A stretch of 64,000 nt of DNA from Diplodia intermedia (lineage: Eukaryota; Ascomycota; Dothideomycetes; Botryosphaeriales; Botryosphaeriaceae): the NCBI GenBank assembly GCA_021495925.1, contig JAKEKT010000046.1:1-64000 (forward strand), given 5' to 3'. Each line of letters starts with the position of its first letter. The stretch's first letter is position 1. Shown here in pieces: positions 52,013 through 62,737 of the stretch. The notes below the pieces were generated by a model. That model worked only from the letters and a program-made list of their open reading frames with translations, was not told the DNA's origin and searched no databases. The translations under genes were made by a program, and so were the position numbers.

Positions 52013-52717
52013 ATGCCGAGCTCTCCAGGCTCTCCGGAGACAGACTCTCCAGGATCTTCCCGCGATATGGGGACCAGCTCAGCTCTCGGATCCGACGAGT
52101 ATGAGATCGAGCAGATTCTTGATCGTCGTCGATCTACAACGGATCCTGGCACCTACGACTACCTCATCGGCTGGAAGCACTACAGCTCCCAGTACAACAG
52201 TTGGGAGAACGAGAGATCCATGGAAGCTCCTGCTCTTGTTGATGCTTACGATGCCGCCCATCGGAGAACGCCTCCCGGCTCGCCCATGTCCGGAGTTTCC
52301 AATGCGACCCGCAACTCAGGAAAGACTGACAATTCCCCCACTACCGATGCTCCCAAGGCTGCTTCGATGTCTCCCGGAAGGATTCCCCCGTCACTACGTC
52401 CATCTCCTGCAAACACACCCCCACCTGATACCGAGCCTCCAATGGAGGTACCTGATGCTTGGATTGAACGTGTCGTCGACATACGCAAGTTACCCAGCGG
52501 TAGGGTTCGATACCTGATTCAATTTACTAATTATATGGGTGGGGAATGTGAGTGGAAGGACGAGTCTGACTTTGGAGCCTATCTGCGGATGCTATTCTTT
52601 CGTGGCCAGTATGACCAGCAGAATCACTTCAACCCAGTCACTATCAAGGACCCTGTGGCAGCTCAGGAGGAGGAGGAGGAGAAAGAGAAGAAAGAAAAGG
52701 CGACCACTCAGCAGTAA
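52013..52717 (+). CDS. Small chromodomain protein with a second chromo-like module
   Basis: A single exon of 234 residues. A chromodomain spans about residues 28-80 (EYEIEQILDRRRSTT, then YDYLIGWKHYSSQYNSWENE). Tyr30, Trp54 and Tyr57 sit at the positions of the HP1 aromatic cage that reads methyl-lysine. A Ser/Pro-rich linker leads to a second module at about residues 146-210 (WIERVVDIRKLPSGRVRYLI, then CEWKDESDF), which has the strand-strand-WK pattern of a chromo or chromoshadow domain. The C-terminus is a charged EEEEEKEKKEK tail. The layout is HP1-like, but the second module is too diverged to call a chromoshadow domain with certainty. Such small chromo proteins are also found as relics of retrotransposon integrases. 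No integrase is present here. Confidence 0.8.
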   Translation: MPSSPGSPETDSPGSSRDMGTSSALGSDEYEIEQILDRRRSTTDPGTYDYLIGWKHYSSQYNSWENERSMEAPALVDAYDAAHRRTPPGSPMSGVSNATRNSGKTDNSPTTDAPKAASMSPGRIPPSLRPSPANTPPPDTEPPMEVPDAWIERVVDIRKLPSGRVRYLIQFTNYMGGECEWKDESDFGAYLRMLFFRGQYDQQNHFNPVTIKDPVAAQEEEEEKEKKEKATTQQ

Positions 52718-52965
52718 TGGATGAGTGGCTCGGGATGAGAAGAGTGAGGGGCTCCAAGATTAGGATAAGGATAGTCGAGACCTCCAGGCCCAAGCCGCTT
52801 AGCTGATGTCCCAATCCCAGCCCCAGCAGCCCCTGCGAACGATTGTCCCCTCTATCCCCAACACGATACTCAAGGACGGCGGCATCACATTCTCACAGCG
52901 AGTGGCAAAAGCACTGAGTCTCCCCGGGTCCGCCTTATAGAGATGTAGTACTGTACATTATGTAG

Positions 52966-53046
52966 GGGTAGTTGAGTCCAATGTCCGGACGTAGATGTGC
53001 GCAATTGAAATCAACCTTTACGTCCGGACATTGGATTCAACTACCC
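52966..53046. repeat. Short inverted-repeat (hairpin/MITE-like) element, copy 2
   Basis: 28-bp arms at 52966-52993 and 53019-53046 are reverse complements with a single mismatch (core AGTTGARTCCAATGTCCGG). The spacer is 25 bp. Same family as 24349-24428. Confidence 0.85.
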
Positions 53047-55564
53047 GTGTATGGATAGGGCTTTCGCTTCGTGCTGCATTCTGAAAGTAATATACGTTGC
53101 GCTGAAGAGCGTTGGCTTGACGTCGAGCACGGCACGTGACCAGCCCATCCGCGCGCCTCCCGTCACATTGCTTCGGCCAACGCCCAACCTCACTTCAGTG
53201 TCTCTGGCAAGATTTCTGCAACTCTCTTAGCGCACCTCTCAACCATCCCTGCTGCTTAGTTTTGCTTCCCTACGCGCTCGCTGCTACGTCTCGACCACGG
53301 CCTCGCTCCCTACCTACTGCGGTCAAACGCGACTCGACCGAGGCGCCGGCTCACAGCTGTCTCACCCCCAAGTGACGGCGCTGATGATACTTACAAGCTC
53401 AGAGGCAGCCAAGCTAACGGGCGTGACTCTCGTCCCAGCTCCACCTCACTGGGCTTGCTCACACCGGCGCGGAAAAGTGAGCAACAAGACGCGCAAAGTG
53501 AGGACACAACTCAAGCTTCGACAAGCTCATATTCCGGGAAGCCCACAGACTTCGCGTGACGCTGACCTTACCCTCGCTCAGTCACCTCGATTCGGCTCGG
53601 CTCGATGAAGCTGGTCATTGCAGCTCTTCAATTGGCGGAAGAGCATTTCAACAGCCCACCTCCCGTGAACCTGAGAGATTCCGAGGCCTATTTACAGGCA
53701 TAGGGGATACCTCATGCATGCGTACAGTACCAAGAGCAACGATCCGTGAGCGTCGTCGCCGGCTCAGACGGATTCTGCCAACCAGCCCACGGGTTGCCAA
53801 CGAATGCTTGCAGCTCTTTCAACAGCGCAAGTGAACTCGCAGGAGCATTCTATGGCGCGTCATGCCTGAATCAGCCGGCATCATCTTTCTCCGACGAGAA
53901 CAGCCTTGCCTCTGGTTCGCCGTTTCCATTGACCGTATCCCGACATAGTATTGCCGGACTCGATCTCCGAACTCTTTCTGACGTCAATCGGCTCTCTCTT
54001 CTGTTGGATAGCCACGGCGAGAGACAGAGCGCCTCTTTGTAGGATCAATACATCAGCATGTTCCAGCCCGATCTGGCCTTGACGTCTCGCCGGGCTTCAG
54101 AATCAAGTGCTAGCGCCAGAATCACAAGAGAGAAGCCGCTATGCTCACCTACAGCTTCTGGTCGCGCAAAAGAACCCCGGGGGGTGCCGAGCTCTCCGTC
54201 GAATCGACAACTTCAAGCCACAATCGCCCTGAGCCGCGCGGACGAGTCGACATGTTGAGTTGAAACTTTGAAGTGGAGTGCTGATGTATTGCCAGTGTAC
54301 GGGAGGTGGTGCGAAATGGCAGCGCCGCTCCGCAACGCGCCTTCCGCTCGCTAAACTTTGCGCAATTATTCCGCAACACCAATTCCGTGGCAACCGCAAC
54401 CCTTGCAGCCGCCACAATCTACAGTAATTTAGTGATACGCACTACGAGACACTTGCAATCACCGGGTATACGGCGAATACAGCGAATGCGCAACAATCGC
54501 GGTCGCCCGCATCAGCACTCGGGGGTACGACCTGGACGGAACAAAAAGCAACGCATCAGAAGTCGCGCGCATTTTATACGTTACTGTAATTTCGTACGCG
54601 TTAGCTCTGTCTGTGGTTTTTCTCTGGCAATCCAAGGAGTTACCCGCGGCGCATCACTTTTTCAGCAACAACAAGTCAATCAATCAACATTCAGCAATCA
54701 ACATTCACCAATCGCTGTCGCGTCCCCCTGCAGCATCCTGGCCATGAACTCGCTCCTGGCCACGAACTCGCTCCCATCACGCTTACCTTTCATCTTGACA
54801 ACAGAACAGCAATGCGCTATGTAGAGTGCTCGCATCTAAGCTACAACTGACGCGCCTCACCGCCGTCGCCTCACCTCACTTTACCATGTGGTTCTTCCAC
54901 TGCCATTACAAAAAGGTTCTCCTCGGTCATCCCGCTTCATCACTGTAGGCAAATCCCGCTCGCTCTGTTGAAGAAAAGAAAGAGAAGAAAGAAACCAAAG
55001 AAAAGAAATCCCGTTCCCAAGCTACGTAGGAGGCCACCTCCTGCCATTACCGGTCTTGTTTCTGGTATCGCGATCGTTGCAAAAAAAAAGAAAAAAGAAG
55101 CAAAGACTGTTATGGAACGAATGTCGGGGCTTTGACCGGTGACTGGTCGGAACCCATGGTACAGTTTTACGTCTCTATCTCCCGGGACGGTTGCTGCCGC
55201 ACTCAATACGGCAGTTTTAGCGTAGCCTTCAGCTTCTTGAACGGACTTCCCCACTCGTCAGACGGCGGGTTCTGGCTTACTGGCTTGGCCGGGGTCTGGT
55301 ATTGCGCGGGCGTGGTTGATCCGGTCGCTATGTCGTGCTGGAGTCCTTTGTTTCCGGCGGGCAAGGGTCCTAGCCAGCCCCTCGGCTCCTTCAGGACTTG
55401 CGATACGGGTCCCTTACTGTTATACATTACCATGTCATACACAATATTGCAATGCCGTTCGCTGGTTCACGGGAGCCTTAGGGTGGGCTGGTCTGAATTT
55501 CATGTCATTGAGAATCGGCGTGAGGTGAGGCGGCTTCACTTTGTGGCAGGAGTTGTTACTTTGA

Positions 55565-56560
55565 CGACCCATATGGACATCAAAACGTGACAAGGGTACG
55601 ACTGGCGCCGTTCTGGAACGGCAGGATACGCGAGTGGACAAAGCCATCGCAAAGCTCGGCGAATCAGCCGACGACGATACTGGAGGGGAGGTGCGAAAGC
55701 TGTTGGAGAAGCTCAGCCAGGACGTCTCCCGAAGAAGTGAGGCCAGCGCCGTGAGCGTTGTGACCACGAGGAACCAGTTCAACAGTATAACCTTATATAG
55801 GCGCATGGATTGGAACCAATAGACCTGATGTCATCCATGCGAACCCCCCTCAGCGAAGCGAAGCGTGGGCGGTGCTTCCTGCTGCTGGTGAATGCTTGCC
55901 GCTGATGCGGGTGGTGAACGCTCGCCGCCGCCGCTGCTAGTGAATGCTCGCCGCTGATGCTGGTGAATACTCGCCGCTGATGCTGGTATTCACTCGTCGC
56001 CGCTACTGGTGGTATTCGCTCGTCGCCGCTGCTGGTGGTGTTCGCTCGCTGCTAGTGGTAGGTTAGCGATTCGACTGCTTAGGTTAAGGCGACGTAGAGT
56101 AGGCGGGGAAACGGTATTATTTTGGAAGTTACGTAGACGCGGCGGACGTGGCAAACGCGAGAACGCGAGAACGCGAGATCACGTTACCCTGGAATTAGAT
56201 TTGGCCAATTAATGGCCGAGAATCTTGCCAAGTCCTCTGCCATCCGACCAATAGAATCCAAAAGCGAGGCCGAGATTTTACCGATGGCTCCAATCTTGAA
56301 CGTAATCCCCAGCTACGCTACGGTCGGCGCACCTGCCGCGTCGCACCTCCCTCGCTTCGCTGAGGATGATGGTGCAAGAAGCGATGGCGCATGAGTCAGA
56401 ATTACCCGGCAAGAGATCGAACAGCTCAAGGAACCCGCCGGATGGTTCGACGCAGTAGCAGGACCCCGAACCGAAGGACTCGCAAAGGGCTTGACGGTCA
56501 GCAACCGCAACTGGAAACACCGAGAACGCCAGAGAAACACCAGAGGAGAAAGGCGACGAT
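55565..56560 (+). pseudogene. Possible decayed coding fragments
   Basis: Three stretches have protein-like composition. The first is 55565-55822 (contains VDKAIAKLGESADDD and EVRKLLEKLSQDVSRRSE). The second is 56212-56394 (MAENLAKSSAIRPIES and on). The third is a frame at about 56400-56555 (TRQEIEQLKEPAGWFDAVAG). They are in different frames, separated by a GC-rich repeat, and the last runs into an inverted-repeat element. No family recognised. They may be fragments of one lost gene or chance frames. Confidence 0.3.
55876..56060. repeat. Imperfect tandem repeats, GCTGGTGAATGCTCGCCGCT type
   Basis: About seven degenerate copies of a 22-27-bp unit built from GCTG, GGTGAAT/GGTATTC and CTCGCCGC. 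Copy lengths vary. Confidence 0.65.
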
Positions 56561-56730
56561 TACCCAAATACCCAGTTTTCAGAAAATCATTTCTGAAATA
56601 CCCATGCCCTTACCCAAATACCCACTTTTTAAATTTCTGTCAAGACATTCGAAAAATGTGCGTATTTGGGTAAGGGTATGGGTGTCTCAGCAATTATTTT
56701 CTAGAAACTGGGTATTTGGGTTATTTGCCG
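56552..56730. mobile_element. MITE-like palindromic element with CAAATACCCAG arms
   Basis: 179-bp palindrome. The left arm starts GGCGACGATTACCCAAATAC and the right arm ends with the complement of CGGCAAATAACCCAAATACC. Arms of about 70 bp both carry the ordered blocks AAATACCCAG, TGAAATACCC/TGAGACACCC, CATGCCCTTACCC/CATACCCTTACCC. No coding capacity. Other copies lie at 59065, 59441, 60401 and 60786. Confidence 0.75.
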
Positions 56731-59064
56731 ATGTGAGTTAGTTCGAAGGGCCTCAGCAACAGCATAGGGTGCGCGGGTGTGCTTTTCAATCTCGCTGCGA
56801 GCGCATCACTTCGGGGGTCCTGGTTGGGTTGGATTGACTGCACTGGTCGGGTCAAGCATGCGAATAGCTTAATACGCCATTGAGAAATGCGGAGATGAAT
56901 GTTTGTTGCAAGCTCTTTTAGTCTTGCACAATTGCAGGACAAGAGGTGTTGATGAATTTGCGAGTTTGCGCTCATCGCGTTGTGTTGCGTTGCAACCTAG
57001 TCTCACTGAGGGGATTTGTGTGGAAACGAGTGAGCGTGGCTGAAGATACGCGGCCGAGTGCAGGCCTACGTGGACATTGGAACGGAATCAGAGTGCCTGC
57101 ACATTCGCGCTGCCGTGGGCGCGTGATGGGGCGCAACGGGGCATCGTGATGCTGAGAAGGGCGACAGGGTCGACGGCTGTGCGGTGCAGATGATAGATAG
57201 CGGCGCTGGCAGCACCACACAGCGCTGGTGCAGCGCACGGCATGCATCTATCGAGAGCAAGTAGAGCGCTCAGTTGAGTGCGATGTGGATACTCGCAAGC
57301 GTGCTTGATGATCTCAGAGAGAAAGGCAGCATCGCAAAAGACGGGAAAATCAATTTGCAAGGGATGCAGCCGTGCAGTGTTGATCGGGGATGAGATACGG
57401 AGATCGGTTGTGGCCAGGAATAGCGACAAGACATCGATTTGAACGGTGAATTTGACTGGCAGTAGAGTGCTTCAGTAAAATCCAGGCCTAGGGGCGTGTG
57501 CAGGGTTGGTTTGCACCTGATGCAAACATGGTTGCACCGCCACGATGGACACGAACGTTCCTGAAGCCTTTCTGCAAAGGGTGTGTCCATCGTTGTTGCA
57601 ACGGGGGGTTGGCGGGACGATCGCGGGAACTAAGCTACTTCTGAACTAGCGTCTTGGCACCCGTCATTTCTGTTTCTCATGCCTCCCGTCTCGGTTCGCA
57701 TCAGGCATAGGCGCCAGGCATCCAAATTCTCGCTTCTTGGCGGCCCGGCTGCGTGCCTTCCTCGCGCTTGACGCTTCTCTGAACGACATTTTCACCTCGC
57801 CGCGCAGATGCGTGCTCTTGCGCAGACGCATCTTGGCTGGCTATTTCGCCTCAAACGGAGTGATGAATCGATCTTTGCGACGCTTGAATCACCACTCTCA
57901 CCTCAATTCCAACATGGTTCACCTCACTGCCAACCTACCGTCTCACCTCACCTCACCATGTTTTCTGCGACATGTCATTGCTTCTCTTTCTGGTCACCGG
58001 AATCATGAGCACGCCTACGCCAAGCTCTCGCAGCTCACTTCTCCCACTGCATCGTACCTCACTTGAGCAGTTGACGGCGCTTATCGACAGGCACACAGCC
58101 TTATCGACAAGAACGGTTCTATCGATAAGAACCCTTATCCACTGCTGCCTGCCCAGCGGTCGCTCAGCCTGGGGTATCGCCCTCGTTCTGGGAACAACAC
58201 CACAACTGCGTACTTTTACCTGGATGTCAGCTTCACTTGCGCTATGCGGCCAACCTCATGGGCCTGAGGCAACAACTGGGCAGCCTGTGCTATCTCAGCA
58301 GTGATTTCAAAGGATTCCAACATCTTTGGAGGTGTCGTCTCGGTTGTCCATACAAGGGATTTTTGCATGGCTTGCAGTGCTAGGTCGAAGCCTTGGTTCT
58401 TCGCCTACAGTCTTACATACATTCGGTCTGGAGGCCAGCACTTGCCTCTGAATGGTACTTTATCACGGCAAGAGCGAGTTTTTCCTGCCGCGATGTACAA
58501 CATGGTTACTTCCCCGGGCGCATTCACAGCACGTCTGCAAGCGTGATGAGCACAACGGTTGTATGTTGTCGCACAAACGCCTGTGTACTGCTTTGCCGGT
58601 CCTGGAAAAGCTGCATGTCGTCCGTTTGATCGCCCGGATGTCCAGGAATCGATTGACCAGTCCCAAGATGGCTACTTCCAAGCACAAAGAGTGTTACAAA
58701 GGCTTCACCCAGAGGAAGGGAGGAAGAATCAGTAATATTCCACCGCGCTTTCCAGCTGTTTCTTGGCAAGACTTGGCCTTCAACTGCGCCACAGGAGCCT
58801 CCTCTAATTTACTGAAACTTTCGACTGCCATCGCATGCCGACTGGATCGCAACTTTGTCCATCATGCCAAAACGATGCAACTCAACGTTTCAGCTGCTTC
58901 ATCCTTTGCCGAGAGCAAAGATTTTACCGTGTTGCAATCCTGCTTGCTGTCCATTGCGCAGACGACGTATTACTTGAGATTGGCAACTGTTCAAGTCTCC
59001 GCACGGTCGCACAACGAAACAATCAACCACAACCTCCATTCGCACCGGCCCGTCAATTGTTCAG

Positions 59065-59150
59065 CGGCAAATAACCTAAATACCCAGTTTTTCGAAAAAT
59101 AATTTCTGAAATACCCATACCCTTACCCAAACACCCACTTTTTTTCAAAA
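59065..59150. repeat. Half copy of the CAAATACCCAG element
   Basis: Begins CGGCAAATAACCTAAATACC and continues through TTTCTGAAATACCCATACCC. It is one arm only and directly comparable to the left arm at 56552 and to 60786. Confidence 0.7.
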
Positions 59151-59440
59151 TTTCGATCATAATGCAACTGTACTCAACGGCCATCTATAACAGTCTTCGA
59201 TTCCACATGGATACAAAATCAATCAATCCACCCCACCGTCCTTATTCGCTTTCGCAGTGCTTCTGAATATCAGAGGGATGCTGCAGTTCACGGGATTCGC
59301 CCTTCCTAGGAGTTGTGTTCTTCCCGGACGTGGCCATCAGCTCTTTTGTGCATGTTCAGTACCAACGACCTAATGCTTCGCCGAAAAATGTTCACGTACT
59401 ACCCGGTCGCAAAGGCAACTTCCGTGGAGCAACAAGCTTT

Positions 59441-59520
59441 GCGAAATTACTGAAATACACAGTTTCCTGTTTTTATTTACCAAGATACCCATGCCCATAC
59501 CAACATACCCAGGTTAAATG
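59441..59520. repeat. Diverged copy of the CAAATACCCAG element
   Basis: GCGAAATTACTGAAATACAC, a T-rich spacer, then GATACCCATGCCCATACC. Same block order, more mutated. Confidence 0.5.
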
Positions 59521-60400
59521 TTTCGGTAATCCGCTGTACGTTTTCTATATCACCGTCACTACCATCGCCACCGTTGATTTTCCTTATGCACCAGCTTACT
59601 GGCGGCAAATCTTTGAGTACTATCGCAGTTCGACTGAAATATCCACCAGGAATCTTACGGTCGCTTGGTGTTGTTCGTTACATGCCAGCAGAATGCCATT
59701 TGTGCGCCTTATCTTCGCGGTCTCAATGGATGTTTTCACCAGGATGAACACAGCACGTACGTCGAAGTATATAATAGTTCATCAAGCTGACCAGCCTTTT
59801 TCCTGTTTCAGCGCGACATGGACATGACAGCCGCACCACACAAAAAAAGATCTGTCGCCATCGATTACGATGAGTGTCGCAAAGGCAACGATAAATGATA
59901 CGGTCAAGCCACGCTCGGATCGCACCATGCATGGGAGCCACACGCAAGCCCTCAGACACCTACCGATCGGGCTGCGCATGTGGGGTGGCTCTAAAACTCT
60001 CACATGGCAAGCGACCGCGGGAGAAGAAACTTGTCTGTATAGCTGTCTAAGCTATTCGGCCATGACTACTTTTAGCACGCCTTGCAAGTCGCTTATGGGC
60101 AGATTTCCGTTATAAGCTAAAGCGCATGTGTCGCTTTCTTATGGTCACCCCTGCCGTCGGTCTTTGCGCTGCGTCGTTAGACTATGCAACCTCAACCATC
60201 TTAATGTCGAAGAATGTACTTGAATGCTTACTCCAAGTATGTCCGTAGCATGCTAACGCGTAAGTAATTGCTCAACTCTGTTATAACACTAACAGGCAGT
60301 AGAGTTAGCCTGCGATGCACAGCTGCACGTTGAGATTCAGCAGCCTTTGTCAACGCGGTGCAACGACTCAAAAAAGAAAAAAAAAGAGGTACACGCAATC

Positions 60401-60480
60401 CGCAGATTACTGAGATACCCTGCTTTTTATATTCATTTACTCAATTACCCATACCCATACGGAAATACCCGAGGTAGCGA
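60401..60480. repeat. Diverged copy of the CAAATACCCAG element
   Basis: CGCAGATTACTGAGATACCC, a T-rich spacer, then CAATTACCCATACCCATACG. Closest to the copy at 59441. Confidence 0.5.
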
Positions 60481-60785
60481 AACAGTAGGTACGATACTCG
60501 AATGTCAGATTCCTCGTGTCCACTCAATTTGATATTTCACGAGCAACAAAATCAACTTGCAGCTTAGATTTCAATCCATCATAGCCGTCTCTCAATTCTT
60601 TTCCTTAAGCGTACCCGCTTTCGTTCGTCAGCCCAGCTACAGCTTAACAGACTGCATTGGCGCACTTCATTAACAGGTAGACGTGCCATCTTTTTTCATA
60701 ACAAGGTACTATTATCATTTGCTCATGGACGTATAAGCTTGAATGTTTCTCTGTAAAAGCGAAAGCGCCACCACCAGCCTTTCTC

Positions 60786-60890
60786 GGCAAATTACCTAAA
60801 TACCCAGTTTTTTAATAATAATTTCTGAAATACCCATACCCTTACCCAAATACCCACCTGGGTATCTGGGTATTTTGAGTAACTTGCCGT
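60786..60890. mobile_element. Compact palindromic copy of the CAAATACCCAG element
   Basis: 105 bp. It begins CGGCAAATTACCTAAATACC and ends with its near reverse complement (TATTTTGAGTAACTTGCCG), so the terminal inverted repeats are about 23 bp. The left arm blocks match 59065-59150 almost base for base. Confidence 0.75.
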
Positions 60891-60906
60891 CTTACTCTTC
60901 TTGAAT

Positions 60907-61168
60907 GAGGCTCGATTGTCGCACCCTCTTTGGTAGAGGCTTGATTGTTGCACCCTCTTTGGTAGAGGCTCAGTTGGCGTACCCTCTTTTGCAGAGGCTC
61001 AATCGTCGCACCCTCTGTGGCAGAGGCTTGATTGCCGTACCCTCTTCGAAAGAGGCCATATTGTCGTACCATCTTCGAAAGAGGCCATATTGTCGTACCC
61101 TCTTAAGAGAGGCTTCATTGTCGTACCCTCTTTGATAGAGGCTTCATTGTCGTACCCTCTTGGATAAA
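60907..61168. repeat. 29-bp tandem repeat array, about nine copies
   Basis: Consensus GAGGCTTGATTGTCGTACCC followed by TCTTTGGTA. Copies are 28-29 bp, contiguous, and differ at a few positions. Each holds a small dyad (CCCTCTT...AGAGG across the junction). It abuts the stop codon of the next gene. Confidence 0.85.
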
Positions 61169-61171
61169 GGC

Positions 61172-62737
61172 TCAACCTGTTGCAAACTCCATGTTGGATT
61201 GATCCTCATCATCAGGATCGTAATCTCTGAATTCCTGGAGTGCTCGATCCAGTGTTGCTTGTACATGGTCTGGAAGCCTACCTTCGTTGCGCCAGTTAAG
61301 CCCATAGCGTAACATTTGTAGTAGTTCTTCCAGTTTGATCTCGTAGCGTATCATGATCGCTTCCCACCGTGCTTCAGTTTCAGGGAGTCTCTTTATGATG
61401 TCTCTGGATCTGTTGATGCTCGCTATCAATTGCTGTCTCTCGGCATATTCTTCCTTGTAAGCCAAGAGTTCTTTATCGACGTTGTCACGGAAAGGCGTGT
61501 TTTTGAGCACGAATCTCGCCTGGGCATCCCAGACTGTAGCCGGCAATTTGTTGGCGCTATCGTTGTTCTCTCCTGCGTTGTGATGAGAAAAACCACCACC
61601 TGCATGAATGTAACCGTCTCCAATGCAGGTGAAAAGCAGTTCAGCTGCAATGGATTGTTCAGGCTCGGCCAGGAAACAAATGGGGTAGGCCTGCATCCTA
61701 TATTGCATGAATAGTACGTCGTTTTCGTACAAGTGTTGGCACACGGCCTCTGTGAGGTTCATGATGTAGTTTGATGACTGATGGCTGAGATGATGAGACT
61801 TTCTGGCGTCGGCGTCGATAGACCAGCCAAACAGTCCCAAAGGATGGTCGAGCGGCAAAAGGCGATCCAACGAAGTCATTCCCTCAAAGCGATGCTTGAG
61901 GCTCTTGCAGAATGTTTTCAGATTCACCAGCCTCTCAATCGAGTACATGTGATTGTTCGCCGTCCTGAGGTATCTGCGACTGTGTGTGAGGGGCCTTTTA
62001 GCCGGATCAGTGCTTAAGGAAGGCGCATGAATGAGGCCATCAATCTTCTCGGCCAATTCGTCGTAGTCGCGCTCGGGATACTTCTCCAAGATATCCAGCA
62101 CTTTGTCCAGCTCATTTGGCGTAGGCGAATTGCCATATTCGTCAACGAGAACAACATTGTAGATTGCAGGCCGCTGGGGTGCATTGGCCTGGTAGAACTT
62201 CATGATATCACCAATCGTTTGGTCATGTTTCGCGGCGTATGCTATGTTGCCGCAGATGATTTCATTGAGAATAGGCCCTGTCATGGTGGCCATGATTGGG
62301 AGTGTGATGTGGAGCCATTGCGCCAACTCGATGTTCTTGAGAGCGCGTCTCTCATTGCGTTCATCCTCCCATACTGCACGGAGCATGTCATGGTAGCTCA
62401 CTGCGAGCAATTTTGCATATTTGTTGCCTGCCTTGATTGCTGGCTGAATGTTTTCCACTCGAAGAGCTTCTCGGCTTGACAAAGGCGCAGAGCCTACCGT
62501 TTCATCGTCATCGTCGGTCTCTTGGCCGATTGTATTGGATGTGCCGAGCGTTTGCTGCGGAAGATCTGCTGAATTAGTTGAATCCTGTGGATTGTGCTGT
62601 TGCGCTGAATCATTGGATCCCGCCATGGTGCTCGACCCTTGATCCTGGGACGGCGGCGGCTCTGTAATCTGTGTATCGTGAATTTGGCCTGAAGAAGGCA
62701 AAGGGTGTGAGGACGACGGCTCGGGACTTGGTGCCAT
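61172..62737 (-). CDS. Unknown protein, 521 residues
   Basis: A single exon from the ATG at 62737. The frame runs on upstream to a TTG at 62875, inside a likely promoter, and that extension was left out. Residues 1-95 are Ser/Pro/Gln/Asp-rich and probably disordered (ETDDDDETVGSAPL). The rest is a well-formed mixed alpha-helical protein without signal peptide, membrane segments or known motifs. Notable blocks are NKYAKLLAVSYHDMLRAVWE, ITLPIMATMTGPILNEIICG, DVLFMQYRMQAYPICFLAE and a charged coiled-coil-like C-terminal part (KEEYAERQQLIASINRSRD). I do not recognise a family. Its 3' end touches a 29-bp tandem array, and a half hairpin element sits upstream of its start, so it is embedded in repeats. 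It may be lineage-specific. Confidence 0.75.
   Translation of the reverse strand: MAPSPEPSSSHPLPSSGQIHDTQITEPPPSQDQGSSTMAGSNDSAQQHNPQDSTNSADLPQQTLGTSNTIGQETDDDDETVGSAPLSSREALRVENIQPAIKAGNKYAKLLAVSYHDMLRAVWEDERNERRALKNIELAQWLHITLPIMATMTGPILNEIICGNIAYAAKHDQTIGDIMKFYQANAPQRPAIYNVVLVDEYGNSPTPNELDKVLDILEKYPERDYDELAEKIDGLIHAPSLSTDPAKRPLTHSRRYLRTANNHMYSIERLVNLKTFCKSLKHRFEGMTSLDRLLPLDHPLGLFGWSIDADARKSHHLSHQSSNYIMNLTEAVCQHLYENDVLFMQYRMQAYPICFLAEPEQSIAAELLFTCIGDGYIHAGGGFSHHNAGENNDSANKLPATVWDAQARFVLKNTPFRDNVDKELLAYKEEYAERQQLIASINRSRDIIKRLPETEARWEAIMIRYEIKLEELLQMLRYGLNWRNEGRLPDHVQATLDRALQEFRDYDPDDEDQSNMEFATG

Larger units (their letters stand above)
52718..61171. other. 8.4 kb gene-poor, repeat-rich region
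   Basis: No frame in this stretch looks like a complete gene. Visible contents are two kinds of inverted-repeat element, imperfect GC-rich repeats near 55.9-56.1 kb, coding-like fragments at 55.6-56.5 kb, simple-sequence runs (for example CTCACC near 54.87 and 57.94 kb) and a 29-bp tandem array at the right end. By eye it is lower in GC than the flanking genes. Confidence 0.65.

Noticed and set aside
51690..52517. Overlapping frames around the chromodomain gene start
   Set aside because: Out-of-frame or antisense to a gene with a clear chromodomain.
58452..59102. 216-codon plus-strand frame
   Set aside because: No motif, unusual composition, and it ends inside an inverted-repeat element; likely chance.
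60842..61072. 76-codon minus-strand frame
   Set aside because: It is a translation of the 29-bp tandem array, whose unit is not a multiple of three.
60907..61168. CRISPR-like regular repeats of 29 bp
   Set aside because: The units are contiguous with no spacers, no cas genes are present and the DNA is fungal; it is a plain tandem repeat.
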